This document shows positions 50,015 through 59,183 of a stretch of 64,000 nucleotides of DNA, in pieces; positions within the stretch are counted from its first letter, which is position 1; each line of letters starts with the position of its first letter. A program made the position numbers and the translations under genes. The notes under the pieces are model-generated. The model made no database searches and had not been told where the DNA came from. It saw only the letters and a list, made by a program, of their open reading frames with translations. Location: positions 1-64,000 of the forward strand of contig PWHR01000037.1 in NCBI GenBank assembly GCA_003554965.1, written 5' to 3'. This stretch comes from Thermoplasmata archaeon. GTDB lineage: Archaea; Thermoplasmatota; Thermoplasmata; Halarchaeoplasmatales; Halarchaeoplasmataceae.

Positions 50015-52186
50015 TTAAGCTAACACGCTTTCTACTGCGGAGTCTCTGCAGTATATGCAGGTAGATTCGGATTTCTTTATCCTCTCCCTTATCAGGTCGA
50101 AATCAGGCTTGGGAGGAAGACTGAAAATATTTAGATCGGCTTGCGGAGCCTGTCCGATCCATTCTTCCACCGAAAGAGGTTTGACTTCGACATTGTCAAC
50201 TGGTATCCTTGCAGCTTCTATCAATCTTTCGATGTTCTTTTTTTCACTCTCAACGACATCTTCATCCTCAGTAGGGACTAGGATATTCAACTCAGCATGC
50301 CAGTTCACTTTCAATTTGTAGGCTATGAGCAGCGCTAAGTTGCAATTCGGAGGCTTTTCAGGAGGTGACCATCCCTGACATCTTTTTGGCAGCCAAATAT
50401 TGATCCTTTTCTCTTGACCTAATCCGGCAGTTGGATGATCGGCGAAGAGTATTATCCCTAATCGGTTTTCGGTGGCGCTTTTCATCACTACTTCTATATT
50501 TTTTTCCCTATTGATGATGTCGGGCATCCTGAGGAATGCTATATTGGGGCTGAATAGAGATCTCTTCAATGTCTGCATACTGCTTTCCGCACCTGTTTTG
50601 AAGTCTTTACCTTCGATTATGGTCCAATCGGAATATATTCCATTTTTTTTGAAGGTCTTAGAGAGATCTTTGAATTGGTTTTCTATCCTTACATTTCTTT
50701 TATCCATACCTACTCCGACCATGCTCACAGATCCTCTTGGATATGCGATATCTCTTAAAAAGCTCGAGACACCTCTTATCTCAGATGGATTTTTGGTAGG
50801 AACTAGAATATTCGGCACCCATGCTCTTTGTTGGGCCTTTGGTAAGTTATTGGATTTTTTTGCGGCCCATTCAGCCAAAGCAACGAAAAGGCTGCTTCTT
50901 ACATCACCATAGGATGATTTAGACTCTAGATGTCTGTGTATAAGGGCATAGTAGAAAAGACCAACTACCACTACCGCGACGAAGCTAAAAGCTGGATTTA
51001 TGATGAACATCGCTAAAAAACAGCCGAAAGTTCCCACAAGAGGAACGATGATGGGTATTTTCAAAAGTGGTCTGAAGCTGACCAACTCCAATTGGTGCTC
51101 GAGCAGGATTATCACATTGATGATTGCGTAAGTTAGAAGGAAAAACATGGTGATCACTGGAGCAACCGTGTCCAGATCTCTAAGGAATAACCCCAACACT
51201 ACTATGACTCCTGTCATCAGTATCGCGTTCCTAGGTTCCCCTGTTGCTGCCTTCTTCGAGAACCAATTTCCTCCTGGTAAGATGTTGTGTTCGCCCATGG
51301 CTTGAAGTATCCTAGTGGCTCCGACGATGGAGTTGAGAGCTTGAGAGAAGGTGGCGGCGAGAAGACCGGCTAGGACAAGAGGTCCGTAGTAAGATCGTTC
51401 GATCATCACCATAAAATTGGTCATCAATTCATCTGGAGATGCCGAGCCAGCGAGCCAATAGGCGAGGGCCATGTAGATGATCATACTGACTCCGATAGCA
51501 GCTAAAGTCCCGATAGGGATCGCCTTTTTTGGTTCTTTTAACTCTCCTGACATGTTCGCTCCTGCCATGATCCCCGTTGCGGCGGGAAAGAACACCGCGA
51601 AAACAACCCAAAAGGAGCCGTTACGTCCTGCTGTAGTAAATTCGTAGGACACTTCTTGTGTTCGTCCCCCTAAAAAAACAGCTATTATAGAAGCTACGAC
51701 GATAGCCAAGATCACGTACTGTATCTTGAAAGCCATCTTAGTGCTGAGTAGAACTACGATGAAAAGTATGCCGAAGACAAGGAAGTCGATCAGCAGGGCG
51801 GAGTATTTAGGAAATATGAAGCGAAGTCCCTCTCTAAAACCGAATATGTACATCACCATCGAGAGAGCTAAAGATATGTAAAGTGGAACCCCTATACTCC
51901 CTCCGGCTTCAAGCCCAAGAGATCGTGAAATAATAGAATAAACTCCTCCGGGTCCTATCTTCATATTGGTGATGATTGATGACATCGAAAGAGCAGTAGC
52001 GCCCGTTATCAAAAAAGCGAGTCCTATGATCGCCCACGAACCCACCAAACCGACACTTCCGACCACCCATCCTAAACGAAGGAACATGATGACTCCAAGG
52101 ATGGTCAACAATGTGGGTATGAAGACCCCACTCATCATGCCGAATTTTTTACCCTTTACTCCATCTTCTGAACTGCCATCAGACAT
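50015..52186 (-). CDS. Cation-chloride cotransporter-like protein (SLC12/APC superfamily)
   Basis: A 723-residue transporter with twelve membrane helices in the first 440 residues and a cytoplasmic C-terminal domain of about 280 residues. The opening GVFIPTLLTILGVIMFLRLGWVVG and the GPGGVYSIISRSLG segment match eukaryotic Na-K-Cl cotransporters and archaeal homologues more than amino-acid permeases. FFPAATGIMAGANMSGELKEPKKAIPIG is the APC family signature. The C-terminal domain has the USP-like pattern of cation-chloride transporters. Likely role: ion or osmolyte balance. Ions transported are not determined by sequence. Confidence 0.85.
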   Translation of the reverse strand: MSDGSSEDGVKGKKFGMMSGVFIPTLLTILGVIMFLRLGWVVGSVGLVGSWAIIGLAFLITGATALSMSSIITNMKIGPGGVYSIISRSLGLEAGGSIGVPLYISLALSMVMYIFGFREGLRFIFPKYSALLIDFLVFGILFIVVLLSTKMAFKIQYVILAIVVASIIAVFLGGRTQEVSYEFTTAGRNGSFWVVFAVFFPAATGIMAGANMSGELKEPKKAIPIGTLAAIGVSMIIYMALAYWLAGSASPDELMTNFMVMIERSYYGPLVLAGLLAATFSQALNSIVGATRILQAMGEHNILPGGNWFSKKAATGEPRNAILMTGVIVVLGLFLRDLDTVAPVITMFFLLTYAIINVIILLEHQLELVSFRPLLKIPIIVPLVGTFGCFLAMFIINPAFSFVAVVVVGLFYYALIHRHLESKSSYGDVRSSLFVALAEWAAKKSNNLPKAQQRAWVPNILVPTKNPSEIRGVSSFLRDIAYPRGSVSMVGVGMDKRNVRIENQFKDLSKTFKKNGIYSDWTIIEGKDFKTGAESSMQTLKRSLFSPNIAFLRMPDIINREKNIEVVMKSATENRLGIILFADHPTAGLGQEKRINIWLPKRCQGWSPPEKPPNCNLALLIAYKLKVNWHAELNILVPTEDEDVVESEKKNIERLIEAARIPVDNVEVKPLSVEEWIGQAPQADLNIFSLPPKPDFDLIRERIKKSESTCIYCRDSAVESVLA

Positions 52187-52253
52187 ATTTTAAGGATGAT
52201 AAAGGATAATCTAGATTAAAAATTTTTTTATCAGGATCGAGTTGTTCAGCCAA

Positions 52254-52625
52254 TTATCTCTTCTCAATCTTTATCCTATCAGCTTCCTTCGCTTCTTTCA
52301 ATCTCTCTGGATCATCGAAATGACCCACGACATTGACGTCGCTTGCAGCAACGGGCTTCTCACCGGTGGAAGCAGGGGTTGGTCCAAAAAACAGGGCTAG
52401 AGCCGTGCCGGAGGGCCAGTAACCTATAGTTCCGACAGCCACCTCTTTACGGGCTGTATCATCCAATCCCATCTCGAGTCCTATGGAGAAATAGAATTCA
52501 TCTCCCCAATCCTGGAAGTCCGATTCAACTGGTAATATCTTTTGTATCTGTTGAGCGCATTCAGTATCTTTCAATTCTCCTTCAACTTCGACAGGACCTA
52601 TAGAGATTTTTATCTTCTGTGACAT
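52254..52625 (-). CDS. Cyclophilin-like domain protein (COG2164)
   Basis: A protein of about 123 residues with a beta-barrel of the cyclophilin-like TM1367 group: IKISIGPVEVEGEL, FYFSIGLEMGLDD, VAVGTIGYWPSGTALALFFGPTP and VNVVGHFDDPERL. Prolyl isomerase activity is not expected from these homologues. ATG at 52625 is the likely start; another ATG lies 3 codons upstream. Confidence 0.72.
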   Translation of the reverse strand: MSQKIKISIGPVEVEGELKDTECAQQIQKILPVESDFQDWGDEFYFSIGLEMGLDDTARKEVAVGTIGYWPSGTALALFFGPTPASTGEKPVAASDVNVVGHFDDPERLKEAKEADRIKIEKR

Positions 52626-52634
52626 ATGGAACAT

Positions 52635-52906
52635 TATACACGCATAATTTATCAGTTTTTCTATTCACTCTGTTTTGAGATCTTGACACAAAATATTTGT
52701 ATAGGGTCTTTTATAGGATAACCCCAATCAGCAGGAGCTCAATCCCTTAGGATCGATAAGTTATGCGCGAGAAAGGTGTATAATATGGTAGATTTGGGCA
52801 AAAATTTAACCCAATCCCTCCCAAAGAGTTTATTAGTCTCCTGTAGAGATGTATAAGATTACATCTCCAATACTAAAACGTTTCAAAAAATAAAAAGGTA
52901 GTTAAA
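52635..52906. promoter_or_regulatory. Upstream region of the hdr-mvh-tfr-kor locus (272 bp)
   Basis: Several TATA-like stretches occur on the + strand (GTGTATAATATG at 52778-52788, GTTTATTAG near 52829-52837), so the start site is not fixed. Nearer to hdrA is the inverted repeat at 52846-52867. AAGGTAG precedes the hdrA ATG. A 23-codon ORF here (52785-52856) is not convincing. Confidence 0.4.
52846..52867. promoter_or_regulatory. Inverted repeat upstream of hdrA
   Basis: GAGATGTA-TAAGAT-TACATCTC is a perfect 8-bp inverted repeat with a 6-bp spacer, 40 bases before the hdrA start codon. Its position just downstream of the likely TATA box suits an operator for a dimeric regulator. It could alternatively form an RNA hairpin in the leader. 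Confidence 0.45.
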
Positions 52907-55900
52907 ATGAATAAGATGAAAAAAGACGTCTTAGTTGTCGGCGGGGGCATTTCAGGAGTTCAATCGGCCTTAGATCTGGCGGATAAAGGCTACGAAGTGG
53001 TGATAGTGGATAAGAAACCTAGTATCGGAGGGAATATGGTAAAGCTGGATAAGACCTTCCCTACAGATGACTGTTCTATCTGTATGTCCGCTCCGAAGAT
53101 GGTAGAGGTCAGCAGGCATGATAATATCGAATTACTGACCTATTCTGAAGTGAAGGATCTGCACGGTAGTGCGGGCTCTTTTGACGTAGATATCTGGCGA
53201 CGGACAAAATATATAGATCCCAACGAATGTACCGCCTGCGGAGATTGTGCCGACGTTTGCCCTGTTAGTATACCCCATGAATTTGAAGAGGGCTTATCTG
53301 AGAGATCCGCGATCTATGTTGAATATCCTCAGGCAGTCCCTTTGAGTTATACTATAGACTATGAACACTGTGTTGGATGTGGAGCCTGTGATGCAGTATG
53401 TGATGCGGACGCGATCCATTTTCTAGAGAAATCTGAAAAGATAGAGGTAGAAGTTGGGAGTATAATTTTAGCGACCGGCTTTGAGATGATGAAACCTAAA
53501 GAGATGAGGGATGAGTACGGTTATGATAAATACGACGATGTAGTCACCGCTTTGGAATATGAGAGACTGCTTTCATCTTCAGGTCCAACAGAAGGTGAAG
53601 TTTTGAAGCCCTCGGATGGAGAGAAACCAGAAGAGATAGCTTGGATACAGTGTGTTGGTTCGAGATGTAAACAGAAAGGCATGCCGTACTGTTCTAGGGT
53701 ATGCTGTATGTACGCCACCAAAGAAGCTTCTATAACTTTGAAAGAAGATCCAGATATCGACCCTTACATCCACTACATGGATATGAGGACATTTGGGAAG
53801 GATTTCCAGCAATATTATGATAGAGCTGAAGAGATGGGGGTGACTTACAAAAGAGGTAGACCTTCTAGAGTATATAAAATGGAGAAAGGTAAATTAGCTA
53901 TAGAGTACGAAGACACGGAAGAAGGTGTGGTAGAAACTAACGAGGTCGATATGGTGGTCCTGTCCTCGGCTATTATCCCATCTGAAGGTAATGAGGAATT
54001 GGCCGATATGATGGGTATAGAAGTGGATGAAAACGGGTTCTTCGAGTCAAAGGATATATTGACCGCACCGATGGAATCTACCCGGGAAGGTATATATCTG
54101 GCGGGATGTGCTCAGTCTCCTAAGGATATACCTGATAGTGTTGCTCAAGGTAGTGGGGCAGCCGGCAAAGCCATCGAGACTTTGAAGGGTAGAGTTAGAA
54201 AAGAGGAAGAGGAAAAAGCAGAAGAGAGAGATATCACTGAAGAAGAACCTAATATAGGTGTGTTCGTCTGCCACTGCGGAAAAAATATTGCAAATTATCT
54301 CGATGTTGAAGAAGTCATGGAAAGTGTTAATGATATCCCTGAAGTAAAATATGTTGCCGATCCGATGTTTGCCTGTTCTGAAGACGCGCAGAAGGAATTG
54401 AAGGAAGCGGTCGAAGAACATGGTTTGAATCGTTTCGTTATAGCGGCTTGTTCGCCAAGGACTCACGCGGAGCTCTTCGAAGATACTTTCGAAGAGATAG
54501 GTTTGAACAGATACCTTATCGAGATGGCTAATATAAGAAATCAATGCAGTTGGGTCCACAGTGACGAACCTGAAAAAGCTACTGAGAAAGCCAAGCTGTT
54601 GACCAAGATGGCCGTATCCAAGGCCAAACGTTTGGCGGCTCTCCACGAACATAAAATAGAGGTAGGGGATAGATCGGTAGTTGTAGGAGGCGGCCCAGCA
54701 GGGATGAAAACAGCATTGAGCCTAGCTGATGCAGGTCATGATGTTACGTTGATAGAAAAAGAAGAAGAGCTTGGAGGCAAATTGAACAGGCTTGACAAAC
54801 TTTTCCCATCCGATATAGATGCTGAAGAGTTGAGGAAAGATCTGGTACGGCAGATCGAAGACAACAATAACATAACTGTTATGACCTCCACAAAATTAGA
54901 GGATGTGGAGGGCTATGTCGGTAATTACGAGATCGAACTTAGTTCAGGAGAAACCATAGAGAGCGACACAATAATATTATCTACAGGGTTCCAGGAGATC
55001 GATCCCCCGGGTTTCTATCACTACGGGGAAGAAGACGGCGTGATGACTCAATTGGAACTGGACGAAGCTTTAGCCGAGGACTCATTGGAAGAACCAGAAA
55101 ATGTTGTTTTCATCAACTGTGTAGGAGCATTAGAGGAAGAAAGACCGTGGTGCTGTAGAGTCGGTTGTGGTAATTCATTGAAGAACGCTAAAGCGATAAA
55201 AAGAAAGTATCCGGATTCCAATGTTTACGTACTCTACAAGGAGATGAGAGTTTTCGGTAAAGGAGAAGAGGAATATTATGCGGACGTCCAGGAAGAGGAC
55301 GGCGTGATCTTTTTGAGGTATTCCAGCGATGACAAACCAGTGGTGGAAAGAAAAGATGATAGATATCATGTAAAAGTCCACGATAACCTTTTGGACGATG
55401 ACGTGGAGATAGAATCCGATTACGTGGTACTTGCGATGCAGTTGAAAGGTGACCCCAGTACAGAAAAACTTCAGAAGATGCTTAAATTATCTGCTGATCC
55501 TTCGGGTTTCTTCATGGAGGCCCATGCCAAACTACGTCCTCTCGAATTCCCGTCAGAGGGCGTCTATCTAGCTGGAGGGGCTCAGTATCCCAAGAATATA
55601 TCTGACACTCTTTCGCAAGCTGAAGGTGCAGCTTCCAAAGCGGAGATACCGATGATGAAGGGTTATACCAAAAGCGAAGCGTATATCGCAGAGATAGACG
55701 AAGATATCTGCAGCGGTTGCAAGATGTGTATATCCGTTTGTCCATACGGTGCTATCGACTTCGATGAGGAAGAGGAAGTGGCGGAGATGACCGATGTACT
55801 CTGTAAGGGATGTGGATCCTGCGCGAGTGTTTGTCCCTCTAATGCTATAAAGCAAAAAGGATTCGATGATGATCAATTGTCTGCGATGATAAAAGCCGCG

Positions 55901-55921
55901 CTATATGATGAGGTGGTATGA
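52907..55921 (+). CDS. hdrA: Double HdrA: two fused flavin-iron-sulfur units
   Basis: HdrA is the electron-bifurcating FAD subunit of heterodisulfide reductase, passing electrons to HdrBC and to ferredoxin. This 1004-residue protein contains two HdrA-type halves. Half 1 (1-435): FAD site VVGGGISGVQSALDLADKG, CSIC at 56-59, an inserted ferredoxin with clusters at Cys108-118 and Cys155-165, then the CVGSR..CSRVCC segment; it lacks the N-terminal cluster domain. Half 2 (445-1004): N-terminal domain (FVCHCGKN, FACSED, ACSPRTH), FAD site VVVGGGPAGMKTALSLADAG near 588, the CVGAL..CCRVGC segment, no inserted ferredoxin, and a C-terminal ferredoxin near 934-975. Together the halves hold one full set of HdrA modules plus a second flavin. 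The stop overlaps mvhD by 4 bases. Confidence 0.93.
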   Translation: MNKMKKDVLVVGGGISGVQSALDLADKGYEVVIVDKKPSIGGNMVKLDKTFPTDDCSICMSAPKMVEVSRHDNIELLTYSEVKDLHGSAGSFDVDIWRRTKYIDPNECTACGDCADVCPVSIPHEFEEGLSERSAIYVEYPQAVPLSYTIDYEHCVGCGACDAVCDADAIHFLEKSEKIEVEVGSIILATGFEMMKPKEMRDEYGYDKYDDVVTALEYERLLSSSGPTEGEVLKPSDGEKPEEIAWIQCVGSRCKQKGMPYCSRVCCMYATKEASITLKEDPDIDPYIHYMDMRTFGKDFQQYYDRAEEMGVTYKRGRPSRVYKMEKGKLAIEYEDTEEGVVETNEVDMVVLSSAIIPSEGNEELADMMGIEVDENGFFESKDILTAPMESTREGIYLAGCAQSPKDIPDSVAQGSGAAGKAIETLKGRVRKEEEEKAEERDITEEEPNIGVFVCHCGKNIANYLDVEEVMESVNDIPEVKYVADPMFACSEDAQKELKEAVEEHGLNRFVIAACSPRTHAELFEDTFEEIGLNRYLIEMANIRNQCSWVHSDEPEKATEKAKLLTKMAVSKAKRLAALHEHKIEVGDRSVVVGGGPAGMKTALSLADAGHDVTLIEKEEELGGKLNRLDKLFPSDIDAEELRKDLVRQIEDNNNITVMTSTKLEDVEGYVGNYEIELSSGETIESDTIILSTGFQEIDPPGFYHYGEEDGVMTQLELDEALAEDSLEEPENVVFINCVGALEEERPWCCRVGCGNSLKNAKAIKRKYPDSNVYVLYKEMRVFGKGEEEYYADVQEEDGVIFLRYSSDDKPVVERKDDRYHVKVHDNLLDDDVEIESDYVVLAMQLKGDPSTEKLQKMLKLSADPSGFFMEAHAKLRPLEFPSEGVYLAGGAQYPKNISDTLSQAEGAASKAEIPMMKGYTKSEAYIAEIDEDICSGCKMCISVCPYGAIDFDEEEEVAEMTDVLCKGCGSCASVCPSNAIKQKGFDDDQLSAMIKAALYDEVV

Positions 55922-56364
55922 TGGATTCCGATGAATTTGAACCAGAGATAATCGCTTTTTTATGTAATTGGTGCAGTTACGCTGGAGCCGATCTGGCAGG
56001 GGTAAGCAGAGAGCAGTACCCTTCAAATATATTGAATATCCGGGTTATGTGCTCCTCTAGAGTTTCCCCGGAACACGTGTTTGAATCATTCCAGGAGGGC
56101 GCCGACGGCGTCCTCATAGCCGGATGTCATCCCGGTGACTGCCACTACATAGACGGCAACTACAAAACCATAAGAAAGACCTGGCTTTTGAAGAAGATGA
56201 TGGATGATATGGGTATCGATCCAGACCGGTTGAGGTTAGAATGGGTTTCTTCCGCTGAGGGTGGTAAATTTGCGAAAGTCATGGAAGAGATGACGGATGA
56301 GATCAAAAAGATGGGTCCACTTGAACTCGATGGCAATGATTTGAGTGGTGAATATGATGAGTGA
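55918..56364 (+). CDS. mvhD: Hydrogenase/heterodisulfide reductase linker subunit MvhD
   Basis: A [2Fe-2S] protein that carries electrons from the hydrogenase MvhAG to HdrA. The 148-residue protein has AFLCNWCSYAGADLAGV, VMCSSRV and LIAGCHPGDCHYIDGN, supplying the cluster cysteines and family marks. Starts with overlapping ATGATG at the end of hdrA and overlaps mvhG by about 10 bases, so the subunits are translated together. Confidence 0.94.
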   Translation: MMDSDEFEPEIIAFLCNWCSYAGADLAGVSREQYPSNILNIRVMCSSRVSPEHVFESFQEGADGVLIAGCHPGDCHYIDGNYKTIRKTWLLKKMMDDMGIDPDRLRLEWVSSAEGGKFAKVMEEMTDEIKKMGPLELDGNDLSGEYDE

Positions 56365-57331
56365 TAAAAAGAAAATTGGCTTTTACTGGTGTGGAGCCTG
56401 CGGAGGTTGTCAGGTCAGCATTTTGGATATAGATGAGATGATTTTAGACGTCGTAGAACAGGCTGATATAGTCTTTTGGCCATGTGCGATGGATCCAAAA
56501 TATGAAGATGTTTATGAAATGGACGAAGATGAGATCGATCTAATGTTTATAAATGGTTCAATAAGGCTTGAAGAAAACAAAGAGATGGCTGAGCTATTGA
56601 GAGAAAAGGCGAAGGAAATTGTTGCCTATGGGTCATGTTCTGTCAATGGAGGATTGTTCGGCTTAGGTAATCTGAGCGATAAAAAAGAATTATTGGAGAG
56701 AGGTTACAGCACGAAAACCACTGATGAGGGTTCGCTGCCCCAAAAAGTAACAGAAGTCGAAGAGGGCGACCTAAAACTTCCCGAGATGCTCCATCATATC
56801 GTACCCTTGGAAGAGATAATAGATGTAGATTATCTGTTACCGGGCTGCCCTCCTTTACCGAACCAACTCGAGGAAGCTCTCCCAGCTTTGTTGGACGATG
56901 ATACAGAAGTCGGAAAACATGATCTCATATCCAGCAAGAGCGTTTGCGATGTTTGTCCTATGGAGAGAGAGGAAAAAAAGATAGAAGGATTGAAACCGAT
57001 CCAGGAAGTTGAATTTGATCCCGAGGAGTGTATCTTGGATCAGGGAGTACTTTGCATGGGTCCAGCAACAGCCGGTATGTGTGATGCACCCTGTACTGAA
57101 GTGGCACATCCGTGCGTGGGCTGCAACGGCCCGGTAAAAGATGTGAAAGATCAGGGCAGCAGGATGGCTTCAGCTCTAGCATCAGTCATAGGTGTCGAAG
57201 GGGAAGAAAAGATGAGTGAAGAGGAGGTTCAGGAGACGATGGAAAGTATAAGAGATCCAACTGGATCCATGTACATGTTCAGTTTACCGAGCAGTATAAT
57301 GCAATACAGGAGAGGGGATATCGATGAGTGA
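56354..57331 (+). CDS. mvhG: [NiFe] hydrogenase small subunit MvhG
   Basis: It carries the iron-sulfur relay of a cytoplasmic, F420-nonreducing (group 3c type) hydrogenase. The protein has about 325 residues. The proximal cluster motif is FYWCGACGGCQVSILD, with further ligands in AYGSCSVNGG and the LLPGCPPLPNQLEEAL segment. Medial and distal ligands lie in CDVCPM, CILDQGVLCMGPATAGMC and HPCVGCNGP. No twin-arginine signal, so it stays in the cytoplasm. ATG at 56354 after GAGTGGTG is preferred to the GTG at 56345. Confidence 0.94.
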   Translation: MMSDKKKIGFYWCGACGGCQVSILDIDEMILDVVEQADIVFWPCAMDPKYEDVYEMDEDEIDLMFINGSIRLEENKEMAELLREKAKEIVAYGSCSVNGGLFGLGNLSDKKELLERGYSTKTTDEGSLPQKVTEVEEGDLKLPEMLHHIVPLEEIIDVDYLLPGCPPLPNQLEEALPALLDDDTEVGKHDLISSKSVCDVCPMEREEKKIEGLKPIQEVEFDPEECILDQGVLCMGPATAGMCDAPCTEVAHPCVGCNGPVKDVKDQGSRMASALASVIGVEGEEKMSEEEVQETMESIRDPTGSMYMFSLPSSIMQYRRGDIDE

Positions 57332-58787
57332 GGATGGAAAAAAGATATCTATCGATCCCATAACAAGGCTGGAAGGCCATGGTAAGATCGAGATATTTCT
57401 AGATGATGAAGAGAACGTCAAAAATGCCTATCTTCAAGTACCGGAGTATAAGGGTTTTGAGAAGTTCTGTGAAGGTAGAAGAGCGGAAGACATGCCCAAT
57501 ATAACGAACAGGATTTGCGGTGTATGTCCGGAAGCTCATCACTTAGCTTCTACTAAGGCCCTTGACGACGCTTACGATGTTGAGCCTCCGGAACCCGCGA
57601 AAAAATTGAGAGAGGTATTTTACAACGCTTATATATTTGCAGACCACATACTCCATTTCTACTATCTAGCGAGTCCCGACTTTCTAGTCAGTGTGGATGC
57701 CCCTAGGGAAGAGAGGAATATACTTGGGGTTATAGGTGAAGTCGGCGAAGAGATAGGTAAAAAGGTTATAAAACAGAGAGGAAAAGGTCAAAAGATAGTC
57801 AGGATGTTGGCCGGTAAATCCGTTCATCCTGCCTTTGGAGTGCCTGGTGGCGTGACTAAATCATTTACCAGTGAAGAAAGAGAGGAACTGGTAGAGATGA
57901 CTAGTGATATGGTGGATTTTGCTGAATTCACTCTTGATCTTTTCAAGGATGAAGTTCTTTCTGAGTATAAAGATACGATTGTCGAAGACAGACTTGAAAC
58001 TTACAGTATGGGTCTTATAGAAGACGGTAAGTTGAGTCATACTGAAGGTGAGGTGAAAGTTGTGGATCCAAAGGGGGATGACTTTACTTCGTTTAATGGC
58101 GTTGATTATACCGACGTGATCAGGGAGCATACTGAACCCTACAGTTATATGAAGTTCCCCTACCTAAAAGAGATAGGATGGAAAGGTTTTGAGGAGGGTA
58201 AAGAATCCGGTGTTTACCGTGTCGGTACGCTGGGAAGGATAAACGCATGCGATGGTATGAAGACCGAAAAGGCGCAGAAAGAATATGAAGAGATGTTCGA
58301 TACTTTGGGTTATCCGGTACATTCAACATTAGCTTATCATTGGGCTCGTTTGATCGAAGTCTTACAAGCGGCGGAGATCTTGCAAGAGTTGGCTAAAGAT
58401 GAAGACCTTGAGAGCGATAACATCAGGAACGAAGTTGGTGAACCGGGAAGTGGAGTGGGGATAGTGGAAGCCGCTAGAGGCACTCTGATACACGATTACG
58501 AGCTTGATGAGGACGGACTGGTTAAAAACGCTAATCTGATAGTCGCTACCAATCACAACGCCTCGGTGATCTCCATGAGTGTAAAAGATGCAGCGAAGAA
58601 ATACATCGATGGAGGGAATGTTCAGGAGGGCATGTTGAACAGTGTTGAAAGAGCTTTCAGAGCATACGATCCCTGCTTAGCTTGTGCAACTCATTCCGCG
58701 ATGGGTGAAACCCCTTTGAAAGTTAACATATACGGCCCCGATGGCGAAAAATATGGAGAAGTGACCCAAGGGTTGGGTGATAAATGA
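57324..58787 (+). CDS. mvhA: [NiFe] hydrogenase large subunit MvhA
   Basis: It holds the Ni-Fe site that splits H2. The four Ni-binding Cys are in RICGVCPEAHH near the N-terminus and DPCLACATH near the C-terminus. About 30 residues follow the last His (ending with GEVTQGLGDK), which normally are removed by a maturation protease. That protease and hyp genes are not in the window. 487 residues, normal length. Overlaps mvhG by 8 bases and hdrC by 4. Confidence 0.95.
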   Translation: MSEDGKKISIDPITRLEGHGKIEIFLDDEENVKNAYLQVPEYKGFEKFCEGRRAEDMPNITNRICGVCPEAHHLASTKALDDAYDVEPPEPAKKLREVFYNAYIFADHILHFYYLASPDFLVSVDAPREERNILGVIGEVGEEIGKKVIKQRGKGQKIVRMLAGKSVHPAFGVPGGVTKSFTSEEREELVEMTSDMVDFAEFTLDLFKDEVLSEYKDTIVEDRLETYSMGLIEDGKLSHTEGEVKVVDPKGDDFTSFNGVDYTDVIREHTEPYSYMKFPYLKEIGWKGFEEGKESGVYRVGTLGRINACDGMKTEKAQKEYEEMFDTLGYPVHSTLAYHWARLIEVLQAAEILQELAKDEDLESDNIRNEVGEPGSGVGIVEAARGTLIHDYELDEDGLVKNANLIVATNHNASVISMSVKDAAKKYIDGGNVQEGMLNSVERAFRAYDPCLACATHSAMGETPLKVNIYGPDGEKYGEVTQGLGDK

Positions 58788-59182
58788 TGAAGATCAAAAA
58801 ATTGATGAGGGATATAGAACTGCTCGAAAAAGTGGAAGAATTATCTGAGCAATCCCCTAATGCCTGCATACAGTGCGGAACTTGTTCAGCAGGCTGTCCC
58901 TTCGTTGACGAGATGGATGTACTCCCTGAGAGGATATTCAAGTACATAGTTTTAGATGAAGTAGAAAAAGTGCTGGAGAACAACACCATGTGGATCTGCG
59001 CAGCGTGTTATACCTGCAGCGTGAGGTGTCCTCGTGATATAGATATAGCGAGGATCATGGAAGGAGTTAGACAGATAATACTCCGTGCGGATATAGATAA
59101 CGTGGATGTGGATGAAGTGGATAATATCGAGGAACTGCCCCAGTTAGCCGTAGTGGGCTGTTTCAGAAAGGAGACGGGGTGA
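58784..59182 (+). CDS. hdrC: Heterodisulfide reductase subunit C
   Basis: A 132-residue protein with two [4Fe-4S] motifs (CIQCGTCSAGCP and CAACYTCSVRCP) that relay electrons from HdrA to the HdrB active site. The C-terminus AVVGCFRKETG resembles the usual HdrC ending, so the protein is complete though short. It is placed between mvhA and hdrB with 4-bp and 1-bp junctions. Confidence 0.92.
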   Translation: MMKIKKLMRDIELLEKVEELSEQSPNACIQCGTCSAGCPFVDEMDVLPERIFKYIVLDEVEKVLENNTMWICAACYTCSVRCPRDIDIARIMEGVRQIILRADIDNVDVDEVDNIEELPQLAVVGCFRKETG

Positions 59183-59183
59183 T

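Noticed and set aside
52785-52856. 23-codon ORF in the hdrA upstream region, a possible leader peptide
   Set aside because: No ribosome site, no run of regulatory codons, and it overlaps the inverted repeat; more likely chance.
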